From Gemmobacter serpentinus (lineage in GTDB: Bacteria; Pseudomonadota; Alphaproteobacteria; Rhodobacterales; Rhodobacteraceae): 64,000 bases of DNA. Of this stretch, positions 8,677 through 18,346 are shown in pieces (the stretch's first letter is position 1; the number at the start of each line of letters is the position of its first letter). The position numbers and the translations under genes were made by a program. The notes beneath the pieces were generated by a model that searched no databases, had not been told where the DNA came from, and saw only the letters and a program-made list of their open reading frames with translations. Location of the stretch: assembly GCF_008973825.1 (NCBI RefSeq), contig NZ_WCHR01000007.1, positions 62,001-126,000 of the forward strand, given 5' to 3'.

Positions 8677-9525
8677 ATGACAGGCACGCTTCTCTCCCTC
8701 GGCCACGGTTATTCGGCACAGGCCCTCGCGGCGCGGCTTTTGCCGCAGGGCTGGCGCATCATCGGCACAACACGCAGCGCGGAAAACGCGGAATTGTTGC
8801 GCCATACCGGGGTGGAGGCCGTGGTCTGGCCCGGCACGCCCCTGGCCCCGCTGTTGGCGCAGGCCACCCACCTGCTCAGCTCCATCGCGCCCGGTGCGGG
8901 GCAAGATCCGGTGATTGCCGCCGAGGCCGAGGCCCTCCGTGCTGCCCCCCTGCAATGGGCAGGCTATCTTTCGACCACCGCCGTCTATGGCGATCATAAC
9001 GGGGCATGGGTCGATGAGGATACCGCCCTGACCCCCGGCACCCAACGCGGGCACCAGCGCGTGCAGGCCGAAGCAGATTGGCAGGCGCTTGACCTGCCGC
9101 TGCATATCTTCCGGCTGGCCGGGATCTATGGCCCCGGGCGCGGCCCCTTTGCCAAGGTGCGCGCAGGCAGCGCCCGGCGGATCATCAAGCCCGATCAGGT
9201 TTTCTCGCGCATCCATGTCGAGGATATCGCCCAGGCGCTGGAGGCCTCGATCCGCCGCCCCGATCCGGGGCTGATCTGTAATCTTTGCGACGATGATCCC
9301 GCCCCGCCCGAGGCTGTGATCGCCCATGCCGCCCGCCTGCTTGGTCTGCCACAACCCCCGGCCGAGGATTACCGCACGGCCGACATGACGCCGCTTGCCC
9401 GCAGTTTCTATGCCGAGAACAAGCGGGTGCGGAACGGACGGATGAAGGATCGGCTGGGCGTGAAGCTGCGCTATCCGAGCTATCGTGAGGGCCTCGCTGC
9501 CCTGCTGGACGCCGAGCAGGGCTGA
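8677..9525 (+). CDS. YeeZ-like NAD(P)-dependent epimerase/dehydratase family protein
   Basis: About 282 residues of atypical SDR type. N-terminal nucleotide-binding motif LGHGYSAQALAARLL (GxGxxG-like), substrate-binding segment YLSTTAVYGDHNGAWVDED and IFRLAGIYGPGRGPF. The classical YxxxK is not obvious, as is usual in the YeeZ group, whose reaction is not established. Longer in-frame starts exist (TTG 8641, ATG 8668), but ATG 8677 has AGGA 8 nt upstream and begins at the Rossmann strand. Divergent from amn. Confidence 0.85.
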   Translation: MTGTLLSLGHGYSAQALAARLLPQGWRIIGTTRSAENAELLRHTGVEAVVWPGTPLAPLLAQATHLLSSIAPGAGQDPVIAAEAEALRAAPLQWAGYLSTTAVYGDHNGAWVDEDTALTPGTQRGHQRVQAEADWQALDLPLHIFRLAGIYGPGRGPFAKVRAGSARRIIKPDQVFSRIHVEDIAQALEASIRRPDPGLICNLCDDDPAPPEAVIAHAARLLGLPQPPAEDYRTADMTPLARSFYAENKRVRNGRMKDRLGVKLRYPSYREGLAALLDAEQG

Positions 9526-9723
9526 GCCCGCGCGCAGGACCGGCACCGCCACGATAACAAAGCCGCCAGATGATCTTGTGCAGGCCACTAGCCCCGCCTA
9601 CCTGCCAAGAGGAACGCAGCCCTTGCAAGTTGCCCCCGGCCTGATGGCTGCCCCCCGACCGCCACGCCCCCGACGCGCCGCAAGGCCCGCAAGCCCCGAA
9701 GCCATAGCCCGAGACGCCTGAAA

Positions 9724-10383
9724 ATGAGCCCCTACGACCCCGATCCCGAGCTTGGCACCGCCGCCACGCGTCCGGCCATGCGGCAACGGTTTTCCGAACT
9801 GCTGCAACAGGTTGCCGAAACCCATAGCGAAGACCGGATCTCCATCGCGGATCTGTTGCAGGCGATGAAGGGCCGCGCGATTGCCGCCCTTCTGTTTCTG
9901 TTCGCCTTCCCCAATATCCTGCCCACGCCCCCCGGCCTTGCCGCGGTGCTGGGCCTGCCGCTGATCTATCTGTCCTCGCAGCTGATGCTGGGGCGCCAGC
10001 CCTGGCTGCCGGGCTTCATCGCGCATCGCTCGATGACGCGCGACACCTTCCGCAATATCGTGGCGAAGGCCGCGCCGGTGCTGAACCGGGCGGAAAAGAT
10101 GCTGCGGCAACGCTGGTGGCCGCTGGTCAGCCCGGGGGCAGAACGGGTGCTTGGCTTCGTCTGCCTTGCACTGGCGGTGCTGCTGTCGCTGCCGATCCCC
10201 TTGGGCAACCTTCTGCCCGCCGCCGCGATCTGCGTGATCGCGCTCGCGCTGCTGGAACGCGACGGGCTATGGGTGATCGTCGGGCTTCTCGCCACCATCG
10301 CCGCCTTCGCCTGGGTCGGTGGCATGGGCTATGCGCTGGTGAAATCCGCGATCTTCGTGGTGGTCAACGCATTTGGGGCGTAA
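9724..10383 (+). CDS. ExoD-family membrane protein
   Basis: 219 residues. A soluble N-terminus (RQRFSELLQQVAE, ISIADLLQAMKGRA) precedes several hydrophobic helices including the PNILPTPPGLAAVLGLPLI segment typical of ExoD (family first found by exopolysaccharide and alkali-sensitive mutants of Sinorhizobium). The biochemical role is unknown. The SD is weak. The 198 bp between the SDR gene and this start shows no gene. It ends at a bidirectional terminator. Confidence 0.85.
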   Translation: MSPYDPDPELGTAATRPAMRQRFSELLQQVAETHSEDRISIADLLQAMKGRAIAALLFLFAFPNILPTPPGLAAVLGLPLIYLSSQLMLGRQPWLPGFIAHRSMTRDTFRNIVAKAAPVLNRAEKMLRQRWWPLVSPGAERVLGFVCLALAVLLSLPIPLGNLLPAAAICVIALALLERDGLWVIVGLLATIAAFAWVGGMGYALVKSAIFVVVNAFGA

Positions 10384-10387
10384 GGAA

Positions 10388-10411
10388 AAGCGGGCCAGCG
10401 GCCCGTTTTTC
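10388..10411. terminator. Bidirectional Rho-independent terminator between exoD-like gene and dxs
   Basis: CGGGCC-AGC-GGCCCG at 10391-10405 is followed by TTTTT on the + strand; on the minus strand the same stem is followed by CTTTTCC. It can serve exoD (ends 10383) and dxs (ends 10517). A second stem, ACGGGCC/GGCCCGT, lies at 10448-10464 without a clear T-run. Confidence 0.8.
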
Positions 10412-10516
10412 GTTTGCAGACCGCAGGCCATTTCTGGCAGCGACGACACGGGCCTGAGGCCCGTTCCCCCGTGATGAAAGCCGGCCAGTGGTCCGGCCGC
10501 CAAGGTATAGCAGGCC

Positions 10517-12445
10517 TCAGGCCCGCAGGCCGACCACAGCGATGCCCAGCGTTTCCAGAACCTTGGCCTCGATCTGCGGGGCGTTCATGCCGGCGACCGC
10601 ATACATCGCCTCGGGGCTGGCCTGATCGATGAAGGTATCGGGCAGCACCATGGAACGGTATTTCAGGCCGTGGTCGAACACGCCCTCATCGGCCAGAAGC
10701 TGCGCGACATGGCTGCCGAAGCCACCCACGGCACCCTCTTCCACCGTAATCAGTGCCTCGTGATGGCGCGCCAGTTGCAGGATCAGGTCGCGGTCCAGCG
10801 GCTTGGCAAAGCGGGCATCGGCCACCGTGCATTTCACGCCACGCGCGGCCAAGGCCTCGGAGGCCACCAGCACCTCGCCCAGACGGGTGCCAAAGGACAG
10901 GATCGCCACGCGCCCGCCCTCACGCATCAGACGGCCCTTGCCGATCTCCAGCACGCATCCGCGTTCGGGCATCTCAACGCCGATGCCATCGCCGCGCGGA
11001 TAGCGGAAGGCGCTTGGGCCCTCATCATAGGCGGCGGCGGTGGCCACCATATGGACCAGCTCCGCCTCATCGGCGGCGGCCATCACCACCATGCCCGGCA
11101 GATTGGCCATGAAGGCCACGTCAAACGATCCGGCATGGGTCGCGCCATCAGCCCCCACCAGCCCCGCGCGATCAATGGCGAACCGCACCGGCAGGCGCTG
11201 GATCGCCACGTCATGCACGACCTGATCATAACCGCGCTGCAAGAAGGTCGAATAGATCGCACAGAACGGCTTCAACCCGCCCGCCGCCAGCCCGGCACTG
11301 AAGGTCACCGCGTGTTGTTCTGCAATGCCCACATCGAAGCAACGGCGCGGAAAGCGTTCGGCAAACAGGTTCAGCCCGGTGCCATCCGGCATCGCTGCCG
11401 TTACCGCCACAATCTTGTCATCGCGGCTGGCCTCATCGATCAGGCTTTGCGCGAAGACCTTGGTATAGCTGGGCGCGTTGGACTTGGCCTTTTGCTGCAC
11501 TCCGGTCAGCACATCGAACTTGGCCGTCGCATGGCCCTTGTCCATCGCGGCTTCGGCCGGGGCATAGCCCTTGCCTTTCTTGGTGATCACATGAATCAGG
11601 GTCGGCCCGGTGGCACGCGCATGGGCGGTGCGCAGCACGGGCAGCAACTGGTCCAGATCATGGCCGTCGACCGGGCCGACATAGGAAAAGCCCAGTTCCT
11701 CGAACAGCGTGCCGCCGACGGTCATGCCTTTCAGCATTTCCTTGGCCCGGCGCGCGCCCTCCTGGAACGGCCCCGGCAGCAGGCTGACCATGCCCTTGGC
11801 GGCCTGTTTCAGATCCTGAAGCGGTGCCTCGGCATAAAGGCGGGACAGATAGCTTGACAGCGCACCGACCGGCGGCGCGATGGACATTTCATTGTCATTG
11901 AGGATGACGAACAGCCGCTTGCCCAGATGGCCCGCATTGTTCATCGCCTCGAACGCCATGCCCGCGCTCATCGATCCGTCACCGATCACCGCAATGGCAT
12001 CGCCCGGATCGCCGCCCAGATCTGCCGCCGCCTTGAAACCAAGCGCGGCGGAGATGGAGGTGGAGCTATGCGCCGCCCCGAAAGGATCATAGGGGCTTTC
12101 CGACCGTTTGGTGAACCCCGAAAGGCCGCCTTCGGTGCGCAGGGTGCGGATGCGGTCGCGCCGCCCGGTCAGGATCTTGTGGGGATAGCACTGGTGACCG
12201 ACATCCCAGATCAGCTTGTCGCGCGGCGTGTCGAACACCGCATGGATTGCGACCGTCAGCTCCACCACGCCCAGACCCGCGCCCAGATGCCCGCCGGTCA
12301 CCGAGACCGCACTGATCGTCTCGGCGCGCAACTCATCCGCCAGTTGCCGCAACTCGCGGTCCGACAACGCCTTCATGTCTGAAGGCAGCGTCACGCGGTC
12401 CAGCATCGGGGTTTTCGGGTGCGCGGGTTTCAGGTCTTCGGTCAT
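10517..12445 (-). CDS. dxs: 1-deoxy-D-xylulose-5-phosphate synthase
   Basis: 642 residues, full length. Condenses pyruvate with glyceraldehyde 3-phosphate using thiamine diphosphate; first step of the MEP isoprenoid pathway. Motifs: [17 protein letters not shown], ThDP-binding [18 protein letters not shown] with [18 protein letters not shown], and [18 protein letters not shown] in the pyrimidine domain. Follows ispA by 20 bp on the same strand in an xseB-ispA-dxs operon, a conserved isoprenoid cluster. Confidence 0.97.
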   Translation of the reverse strand: MTEDLKPAHPKTPMLDRVTLPSDMKALSDRELRQLADELRAETISAVSVTGGHLGAGLGVVELTVAIHAVFDTPRDKLIWDVGHQCYPHKILTGRRDRIRTLRTEGGLSGFTKRSESPYDPFGAAHSSTSISAALGFKAAADLGGDPGDAIAVIGDGSMSAGMAFEAMNNAGHLGKRLFVILNDNEMSIAPPVGALSSYLSRLYAEAPLQDLKQAAKGMVSLLPGPFQEGARRAKEMLKGMTVGGTLFEELGFSYVGPVDGHDLDQLLPVLRTAHARATGPTLIHVITKKGKGYAPAEAAMDKGHATAKFDVLTGVQQKAKSNAPSYTKVFAQSLIDEASRDDKIVAVTAAMPDGTGLNLFAERFPRRCFDVGIAEQHAVTFSAGLAAGGLKPFCAIYSTFLQRGYDQVVHDVAIQRLPVRFAIDRAGLVGADGATHAGSFDVAFMANLPGMVVMAAADEAELVHMVATAAAYDEGPSAFRYPRGDGIGVEMPERGCVLEIGKGRLMREGGRVAILSFGTRLGEVLVASEALAARGVKCTVADARFAKPLDRDLILQLARHHEALITVEEGAVGGFGSHVAQLLADEGVFDHGLKYRSMVLPDTFIDQASPEAMYAVAGMNAPQIEAKVLETLGIAVVGLRA

Positions 12446-12465
12446 GGCTCCCCCTCCTCGGGGTG

Positions 12466-13335
12466 TCAGCTTTGCCGCGAGATAACGAAGCGCGCAGCCG
12501 CGATCAAGCCGGAGGCCCGCTCACCATAGGGTGAAAGCGCGGCCTCGGCCTCGGAAATCAGGGATCTTGCGCGGATCTTCGCGCCTTCCAGCCCCAGAAG
12601 CGAAACGAAAGTGGCCTTGCCCGCTTCGGCATCCTTGCCGACACGCTTGCCGATCGCGGCCTCGTCGCCCTCGACATCCAGAATGTCATCGGCAATCTGG
12701 AAAGCAAGGCCAAGCGCATGGGCATAAGCGCGCAGGGGGGTGGTGTCCGCGCCCGCAAGGATCGCGCCCGCCTCGGCCGAAAAGGCGATCAGCGCGCCGG
12801 TCTTGCCCGCCTGAAGGGCCGTGATCTGATCGAGTGTCAGCGGTGCGGGCGCGGTCTCGGCCGCGATATCCAGCGCCTGCCCCAGCACCATGCCTTCAGC
12901 GCCCGAGGCACGGGCCAACCCCGCCACCAGCGCCAGCCGCCGGTCCGCCGCGCCAAGCGCCGGATCACAGAGCAGTTCGAACGCCAGGGTTTGCAGCGCG
13001 TCGCCGGCCAGCACGGCGGTCGCCTCATCCCATTTCACATGGATGGTGGGCAGACCCCGGCGCAGGTCATCATCATCCATGCAGGGCAGATCGTCATGCA
13101 CAAGGCTATAGGCATGGAGCGCCTCGACCGCCGCCGCGGCAGAAACCGCAGCATCCGCCGCAATGCCATGCAGACGCGCGGATTCCAGCACCAGAAAAGC
13201 GCGCAACCGCTTGCCGCCCTGCACGGCATAGCGCATGGCCTGCACCACCGGCAGATCGCCCTGACGGGCCAGGGCGGCATCAAGCCGCGCCTGCACCAGC
13301 GCGGCATCGGCCTGCAGACGGGCGGGGAATGTCAC
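12466..13335 (-). CDS. ispA: Farnesyl diphosphate synthase (geranyltranstransferase)
   Basis: 289 residues. Trans-prenyltransferase that extends DMAPP with two IPP. Two Asp-rich motifs are present: [13 protein letters not shown] (first) and [13 protein letters not shown] (second), plus [12 protein letters not shown] for IPP binding. Start chosen as GTG 13335, which overlaps the xseB stop (GTGA) and has GGAGGGG upstream; the longer frame runs back through xseB and is not homologous. Carbon flows from the downstream dxs product to this enzyme. Confidence 0.95.
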   Translation of the reverse strand: MTFPARLQADAALVQARLDAALARQGDLPVVQAMRYAVQGGKRLRAFLVLESARLHGIAADAAVSAAAAVEALHAYSLVHDDLPCMDDDDLRRGLPTIHVKWDEATAVLAGDALQTLAFELLCDPALGAADRRLALVAGLARASGAEGMVLGQALDIAAETAPAPLTLDQITALQAGKTGALIAFSAEAGAILAGADTTPLRAYAHALGLAFQIADDILDVEGDEAAIGKRVGKDAEAGKATFVSLLGLEGAKIRARSLISEAEAALSPYGERASGLIAAARFVISRQS

Positions 13336-13571
13336 AGCCCCTCCACCGGGGTGGTGCCGACGGCGCGGCCTTCTTGCGCGCGGATCAGTTCGACCTTTTC
13401 CTCGGCCGCTTTCAGCTTGGCGGCGCAATGGCGCTTCAGCGCCTCGCCACGCTCGTAAAAGGCGATGGATTGTTCCAGCGCGACATCGCCGCGTTCCAGC
13501 TTGCCGACCACGGCCTCAAGCTCCGCCATGGCCTCTTCAAAGCTCATTTCGGCAATCGGTTTCTCGGTCAT
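13332..13571 (-). CDS. xseB: Exodeoxyribonuclease VII small subunit
   Basis: 79 residues, the usual size. Small subunit of ExoVII, which degrades single-stranded DNA together with XseA (not in this window). Signature helices MSFEEAMAELEAVVGKLERG and ALEQSIAFYERGEALKRHC are clear. ATG 13571 has GGAGG 5 nt upstream. Its stop overlaps the ispA GTG, the classical xseB-ispA arrangement. Confidence 0.95.
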   Translation of the reverse strand: MTEKPIAEMSFEEAMAELEAVVGKLERGDVALEQSIAFYERGEALKRHCAAKLKAAEEKVELIRAQEGRAVGTTPVEGL

Positions 13572-13656
13572 CGACCCCTCCGCAACATCCCATGGTCTGG
13601 CACCGCGATCATAGCGCCGCCGCAAGACGGATACCACCCGCCACAATGCCGCGCAT

Positions 13657-14754
13657 TCAGCGCAGCGTGTCCGCCGGGCTGTTCAGGAAGGCCAGCGATT
13701 CCTCCAACACGCCCTCGGCAATGTCACGCCCAATGATGACGATGCGCGATTTGCGATCCCCCTTGGGCGCGCGGGCCAGCTTCACCGGCGGATCGAAGAC
13801 ATGCTGCACGCCATGGATGGCATAGGGCTCATTCTCGCCCTCCAGCCAGATCAGCGCCTTGAAACGCAGGATATCGGGGCCGCGTAGCTGGATCAGCGTG
13901 TCGATCCAGATGTTGAACAGGCCCGGATGGATCGGATTGTCGAGCGTGGCCGAGACCGAGCGGATGCGGTCATCATGCCTGGCCGCCACCGGCGGTGCTG
14001 CCGTGAAAGACGGCCCGAATAGCCCGTGCTGCGAGCCAAACTGCGTCAGCGGCGGCAGGGCCTTCGGCGTGGCAGCGGCATTCACCCAGGCCTCGGCCTG
14101 TTCAGGCTGCGCCAGCTCCTTGGGCACGCCAAGGCCGAACAGCGCGCCGGGCGGCACCTTGCCGTGATCTGCCACGATCTGCCGCGCGGTGGGCGAGATG
14201 GTGCGCAGCCGCTTCTGGAAATCGGCAAGGGCCGCTGGCGTCACCAAATCGGATTTGGTGACCACGATCAGATCGGCCATGGCGACCTGCGCCACCGCCT
14301 CGAACCCCTTGTCCAGCGTGCCGGGCCCATGCGCCGCATCGGCCAGCGTCACCACGCCATCCATCCGCAAATATTGCGACAGGACATGTTCCACCAGCAG
14401 CGTGTGCAGGATCGGGCCGGGATCGGCGAGGCCCGAGGTCTCGATCACGATGCGGTCAAAGGCGGACTTGCCCTCGGCCCGTTTGGCCAGCAGATCGTTC
14501 AGCGCCCGGGTCAGATCGCCCCGCACCGCACAGCACATGCAGCCCGATTCCAGCAGCACCATTTCCTCGGTGGTCTCGACGATCATGTCGTGATCCAGCC
14601 CGACATCGCCAAATTCGTTGATCAGCACCGCAGCCTTGCCCATGGCCGGATCGGTCAGAAGCGCATTCAGCAGCGTGGTCTTGCCCGCGCCAAGATAGCC
14701 GGTGATCAGGGTGACAGGCAGACGCTGGATGGTCTTGGCGGATTTGGGTGGCAT
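13657..14754 (-). CDS. CobW/COG0523-family GTPase (metal chaperone-like)
   Basis: 365 residues. N-terminal G3E GTPase domain with Walker A GYLGAGKTT, the metal-binding GCMCC (CxCC) motif, ETSGLADPGP (Walker B region) and VTKSDLV (NKxD-type); C-terminal CobW_C domain near RGPDILRFKALIWLEGE. The family delivers metals (Zn, Co, Fe) to client enzymes. No Zur-like operator or cobalamin gene is adjacent, so the metal is unassigned. An 85-bp gap separates it from xseB downstream. Confidence 0.88.
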   Translation of the reverse strand: MPPKSAKTIQRLPVTLITGYLGAGKTTLLNALLTDPAMGKAAVLINEFGDVGLDHDMIVETTEEMVLLESGCMCCAVRGDLTRALNDLLAKRAEGKSAFDRIVIETSGLADPGPILHTLLVEHVLSQYLRMDGVVTLADAAHGPGTLDKGFEAVAQVAMADLIVVTKSDLVTPAALADFQKRLRTISPTARQIVADHGKVPPGALFGLGVPKELAQPEQAEAWVNAAATPKALPPLTQFGSQHGLFGPSFTAAPPVAARHDDRIRSVSATLDNPIHPGLFNIWIDTLIQLRGPDILRFKALIWLEGENEPYAIHGVQHVFDPPVKLARAPKGDRKSRIVIIGRDIAEGVLEESLAFLNSPADTLR

Positions 14755-14904
14755 CAGACGGGCTCCTCGGTTCGCGCAAGGAACCTAGACGGCGCGACCG
14801 GGAATGACCATGGGGTCACAGCCCTGCGACGGGTTCAGCGCATCCGCAAAGATGCTGCCCGAAATGCTGGTGCGCCGGGCCTGCCCTTTGCGTTGCATTT
14901 CGGC

Positions 14905-15372
14905 CTATTCGCCGGGCTCTGTCTCGCGCAGCACCGCCGATGTGACCTCGGCCGATTTCAGCATGTCTTCCAGCGTCAGCGACTCGATGATCAGCAGATA
15001 GGACCAGAACACCTCGGCAAAGATCTTGCGGATGCGGCAGCTGGCCTCATCGGTGCAATCCTCGCAGCGTTGGTAGGACCGGCGCGACAGACAGGGCAAG
15101 GGCGCAATCGGCCCGTCAATCAGGCGCAGCAGTTCCGAGATGGAAATGTCGCGCGGTGCCTTGATCAGGCTGTAGCCGCCCGACCGCCCCCGGGTGGAGG
15201 CGATGGTGCCCGCATTGCGCACCTCCAGCAGAATATGTTCCAGAAACCGTTTCGGTGTTCCCGAACGGCGCGCGATCTCCTCGATCGTCAGGGCCTGCGG
15301 CACCGGCTTTGCGGCCTCATCGGCCAATGCCAGCAGGGCTTTCAGCGCATATTTCATCTTCTGCGTGATCAT
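14905..15372 (-). CDS. Rrf2-family transcriptional regulator with a four-cysteine motif
   Basis: 155 residues. Winged-helix N-terminus (KYALKALLALA, TIEEIARRSGTPKRFLEHIL, STRGRSGGYSL) is diagnostic for Rrf2. The C-terminal half carries CLSRRSYQRCEDCTDEASC, four Cys that could bind an Fe-S cluster or sense redox/thiols; spacing differs from IscR. It lies alone; the neighbouring CobW gene is 150 bp downstream. A 14-bp palindrome just before the ATG may be its autoregulatory site. Confidence 0.88.
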   Translation of the reverse strand: MITQKMKYALKALLALADEAAKPVPQALTIEEIARRSGTPKRFLEHILLEVRNAGTIASTRGRSGGYSLIKAPRDISISELLRLIDGPIAPLPCLSRRSYQRCEDCTDEASCRIRKIFAEVFWSYLLIIESLTLEDMLKSAEVTSAVLRETEPGE

Positions 15373-15377
15373 AGAAA

Positions 15378-15391
15378 TTCCGTATGCGGAA
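15378..15391 (-). promoter_or_regulatory. Palindrome immediately upstream of the Rrf2 gene
   Basis: TTCCG-TATG-CGGAA, a 5-4-5 inverted repeat, begins 6 bp upstream of the Rrf2 start codon. A repressor bound here would block transcription or initiation. The rest of the gap to 15665 shows no gene. Confidence 0.35.
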
Positions 15392-15665
15392 AGCGGGGGG
15401 GAATCAATCGGATGCAGGGCGGGGACGGCGTTTTCCCTTCATCCGTGCCCCGCAGTCCACGCCCCCGGAAATGGGCGGCAATGGGCGGCGACAAAAGACT
15501 GCGGCCAGCAACCCAAGGGGTAGGACGCGCCCCGCAGGTCTGGCCATAAGCCCCGGCCATCGATCCGGTGTTCCCATTTGGTGATCGGATCGTTTCCGCC
15601 CTAGTGCTTTGGAAATGGTCCGAAACGGGCTATGACCGATGGGAATTTGCAATTTTCGGACAATT

Positions 15666-17093
15666 ATGACGGCAGCTTCGCAACCACCAGCCTCGCTTCC
15701 GCTGGTCGTCGACCTCGACGGCACGCTGTGCCGCAGCGATTCGCTGCATGAGGCACTGGTGCGGCTGGCGCTGCATAAGCCGATGCGTTTTCTCCGACTT
15801 GTGCCCGTGCTGGCGCAAGGGCGCGCCGCCTTCAAACAGGCGGTGGCCGCGCAGGGCATCGCGCCTGCCGACACCCTGCCCTATGATGAGACGGTGCTGG
15901 CCACCATCGCCACCGCCCGCGCCGAGGGTCGCCCGGTCTGGCTGGTTTCCGCTGCCGATGCGCGGCAGGTCGAGGCCGTGGCGCGGCATCTGGGCCTTTT
16001 CGACGGCTGGCAAGGCACAGAGGTTGGCGGGCCGAACCTGAAAGGTGCCGCCAAGGCCGACTGGCTGGTCGCAAAATTCGGCGCAAAGGGCTTTGACTAT
16101 ATCGGTGACAGCCGGGCCGATCTGCCGGTCTGGGCGGCCGCGCGGACCGGGCTGGCGGTCAGGCCGGCGGCGGGCGTGCCCACCACCGGCCTGACCGTGC
16201 TGGAACCACGGCAAAGCCCGGCCCGCGCCCTGCTGCGCGCCATGCGCCCGCATCAATGGCTGAAGAACCTGCTGGTGCTGATGCCGGTTCTGGCCGCCCT
16301 CGATCTTGCTGCCCTGCCTGCCGCCCTTCTGGGGATGGTCTGCTTCTGCCTTGCGGCCTCGGGGGTCTATCTGATCAACGATCTGGCTGATCTGGATGCC
16401 GACCGCCATCACCCGCGCAAAAGCCGCCGCCCCTTTGCCAGTGGCGCGGCCCCGCTGCTGCCGGGCGTCGCGCTGGCCGGGTTGCTGTTCCCGCTGGCAT
16501 TGCTGATCGCGCTGCTGACGCTGCCGCCTGCCTTTACACTGACATTGCTGGTCTATGTCGTCGCGACCTTCCTGTATTCCTTCTGGATCAAGCGCAAGAT
16601 CATGGCCGATGTGGTGGGGCTTGCCGCCCTTTACACCCTTCGGGTCTGGGCCGGGGCCATGGCCACCGGCATCGCCCTGTCGCCCTGGCTGCTGATCTTC
16701 AGCATGTTCCTGTTCTTCGCCCTCGCTGCCATGAAACGTCAGGCCGAACTGGAAGATCTGGCGCAGCAAGGCCGTCTGGCCGCTTCGGGCCGCAACCTCA
16801 AGGTCGTGGACCTGCCCGCCATCCAGGGCATGTCCATCGCCGGGGGGCAGGCCGCGGTGCTGGTCTTTGCGCTTTACGCGATGGATCCCGATATCCGCAT
16901 CCAGCATATCCATCCCGAAATCCTGCTGCTGAACTGCCCGGTGCTGCTGTTCTGGCTGGGCCGCTTGCAGATCCTCACGCGGCGCGGCTTCATGACCGAT
17001 GATCCCATCGTCTTTGCGGTGCGGGATCGGGTCAGCGTGCTGGCCGCAGTGGTGATGGTGCTGGTCTTCATCCTGTCCGGGAGCGTGACATGA
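15666..17093 (+). CDS. HAD phosphatase-UbiA prenyltransferase fusion (decaprenyl-phosphate phosphoribosyltransferase-like)
   Basis: About 475 residues. N-terminal HAD domain: nucleophile motif VVDLDGTLCRSDS, a Lys region (KAADWL-like GAAKADWL) and motif IV GDSRADLPVW. From about residue 185 a UbiA membrane domain with RPHQWLKNLLVLMP, LINDLADLDADRHHPRKSRR (NDxxDxxxD) and KIMADVVGLAALYTLR. The HPxKxxRP context matches DPPR-synthase-like UbiA proteins, which put phosphoribose on polyprenyl phosphate, more than quinone prenyltransferases. ATG 15639 is an alternative start; neither has a strong SD. It overlaps the next gene by 4 bp (ATGA). Confidence 0.87.
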   Translation: MTAASQPPASLPLVVDLDGTLCRSDSLHEALVRLALHKPMRFLRLVPVLAQGRAAFKQAVAAQGIAPADTLPYDETVLATIATARAEGRPVWLVSAADARQVEAVARHLGLFDGWQGTEVGGPNLKGAAKADWLVAKFGAKGFDYIGDSRADLPVWAAARTGLAVRPAAGVPTTGLTVLEPRQSPARALLRAMRPHQWLKNLLVLMPVLAALDLAALPAALLGMVCFCLAASGVYLINDLADLDADRHHPRKSRRPFASGAAPLLPGVALAGLLFPLALLIALLTLPPAFTLTLLVYVVATFLYSFWIKRKIMADVVGLAALYTLRVWAGAMATGIALSPWLLIFSMFLFFALAAMKRQAELEDLAQQGRLAASGRNLKVVDLPAIQGMSIAGGQAAVLVFALYAMDPDIRIQHIHPEILLLNCPVLLFWLGRLQILTRRGFMTDDPIVFAVRDRVSVLAAVVMVLVFILSGSVT

Positions 17094-18346
17094 CCCTGTC
17101 CACCAAGACCAGCCTCTTGCTGATCCTTGCCCTTGCCCTTGCGCTGCGGCTGATCTGGGGGCTTCTGGTGGCGGTGGATCCGGTCTCCGATCAGGGGGCC
17201 TATGACACTTTCGCACGCACGCTGTTGACCGCTGGCGTCCATGGCTGGAGCGCGTCCGAGCCCAGCGCCTATTGGGCGGCGGGCACGGCGTTCCTTTACG
17301 CCGGGGCCTACTGGATCTTCGGTGCGGGCGGCACGGCAGTGTTGGCCACCAATCTGGTGCTGACCGCAATCATCATCCCGGCCGGGTTTCGGCTGGCCGC
17401 CAACTGGTTCGGCGCGCGGGCCGGATTGACGGCGGCATTGCTGCTGGCGCTGTGGCCGACGCTGATCTTCTTTACCACCACCATCAACAGCGAACTGCCC
17501 TTCATCGCATTGTGCTTTGCGGGCCTGTGCCTGTGGGACGGGCAGGCGCGCCACCGCATGGCCTGGCCGCTGACCGGGCTGATCTGGGGGGCTGCCCTCA
17601 TGGTGCGGCCGGTGATCCTGCTGCTGCCGATCGGGCTGGCCTTCGCACGCGTGATGCGGCAGGGCCTGCGCGGCTGGCCCGGCGTGCCACAGACGCTGGT
17701 CCTTATGTTCCTGATGCTGGCGGTGACCGAGCCATGGGCCAACCGCAATGAGGTTGTGATGGGATCCGACGCCCGGATCTCCACCAATTTCGGGCCCAAC
17801 CTGTGGATGGGCAACAATCCCGACAGCACCGGCGGCTATATGGAACTGCCCGCCGATGTCCATGACATGACCGAGGCCGAGCGGGATCGCACGCTGAAGG
17901 ATCGCGCCTATGCCTATATGCGCAGCGACCCGCTGGTCACCGCAAAACGCACCGCCGCGAAGTTCCTGCAACTGCATGAGCGCGAGACCATCGGCATCGC
18001 CTGGAACGAGAACAGCATCCGCAGCACCTTTGGCGCGGCGGCGATAACGCCGCTGAAGCTGCTGGCGACTGGCTATTGGTTTCTGCTGATGGGGGGCGCG
18101 CTGGCGGGCTTTGTCATGCTGTGCTTCCGCGACGGACCATGGCGCGCGCTCTGGCATCCGTCGCTGGCCTGTTGGGGCTATTTCTCGTTGCTGCACGCGG
18201 TGGTAGTGGTCGAGGATCGCTATCACCTGCCAGGTGGCGTGTTTTTCGCGCTGCTGGCCGCCTGCTTTTTCGAGGCGCTGTTCCGAAGGGCACCGCTGAC
18301 ACGGGCGATCCCGGAGGATCGCCGCAATGGGGCGGATATGCCATGA
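17090..18346 (+). CDS. GT39/ArnT-like membrane glycosyltransferase
   Basis: 418 residues with many hydrophobic segments. After the first helix a periplasmic loop carries DPVSDQGAYDTFARTL, the acidic motif typical of GT-C fold enzymes of the PMT/ArnT type, which use polyprenyl-phosphate sugars as donor. Another loop has ISTNFGPNLWMGNNP, seen in this family. The ATG overlaps the stop of the HAD-UbiA gene, and its own stop overlaps the next start, so the three are one operon. Likely transfers the sugar made on the lipid carrier to an unknown periplasmic acceptor. Confidence 0.85.
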   Translation: MTLSTKTSLLLILALALALRLIWGLLVAVDPVSDQGAYDTFARTLLTAGVHGWSASEPSAYWAAGTAFLYAGAYWIFGAGGTAVLATNLVLTAIIIPAGFRLAANWFGARAGLTAALLLALWPTLIFFTTTINSELPFIALCFAGLCLWDGQARHRMAWPLTGLIWGAALMVRPVILLLPIGLAFARVMRQGLRGWPGVPQTLVLMFLMLAVTEPWANRNEVVMGSDARISTNFGPNLWMGNNPDSTGGYMELPADVHDMTEAERDRTLKDRAYAYMRSDPLVTAKRTAAKFLQLHERETIGIAWNENSIRSTFGAAAITPLKLLATGYWFLLMGGALAGFVMLCFRDGPWRALWHPSLACWGYFSLLHAVVVVEDRYHLPGGVFFALLAACFFEALFRRAPLTRAIPEDRRNGADMP

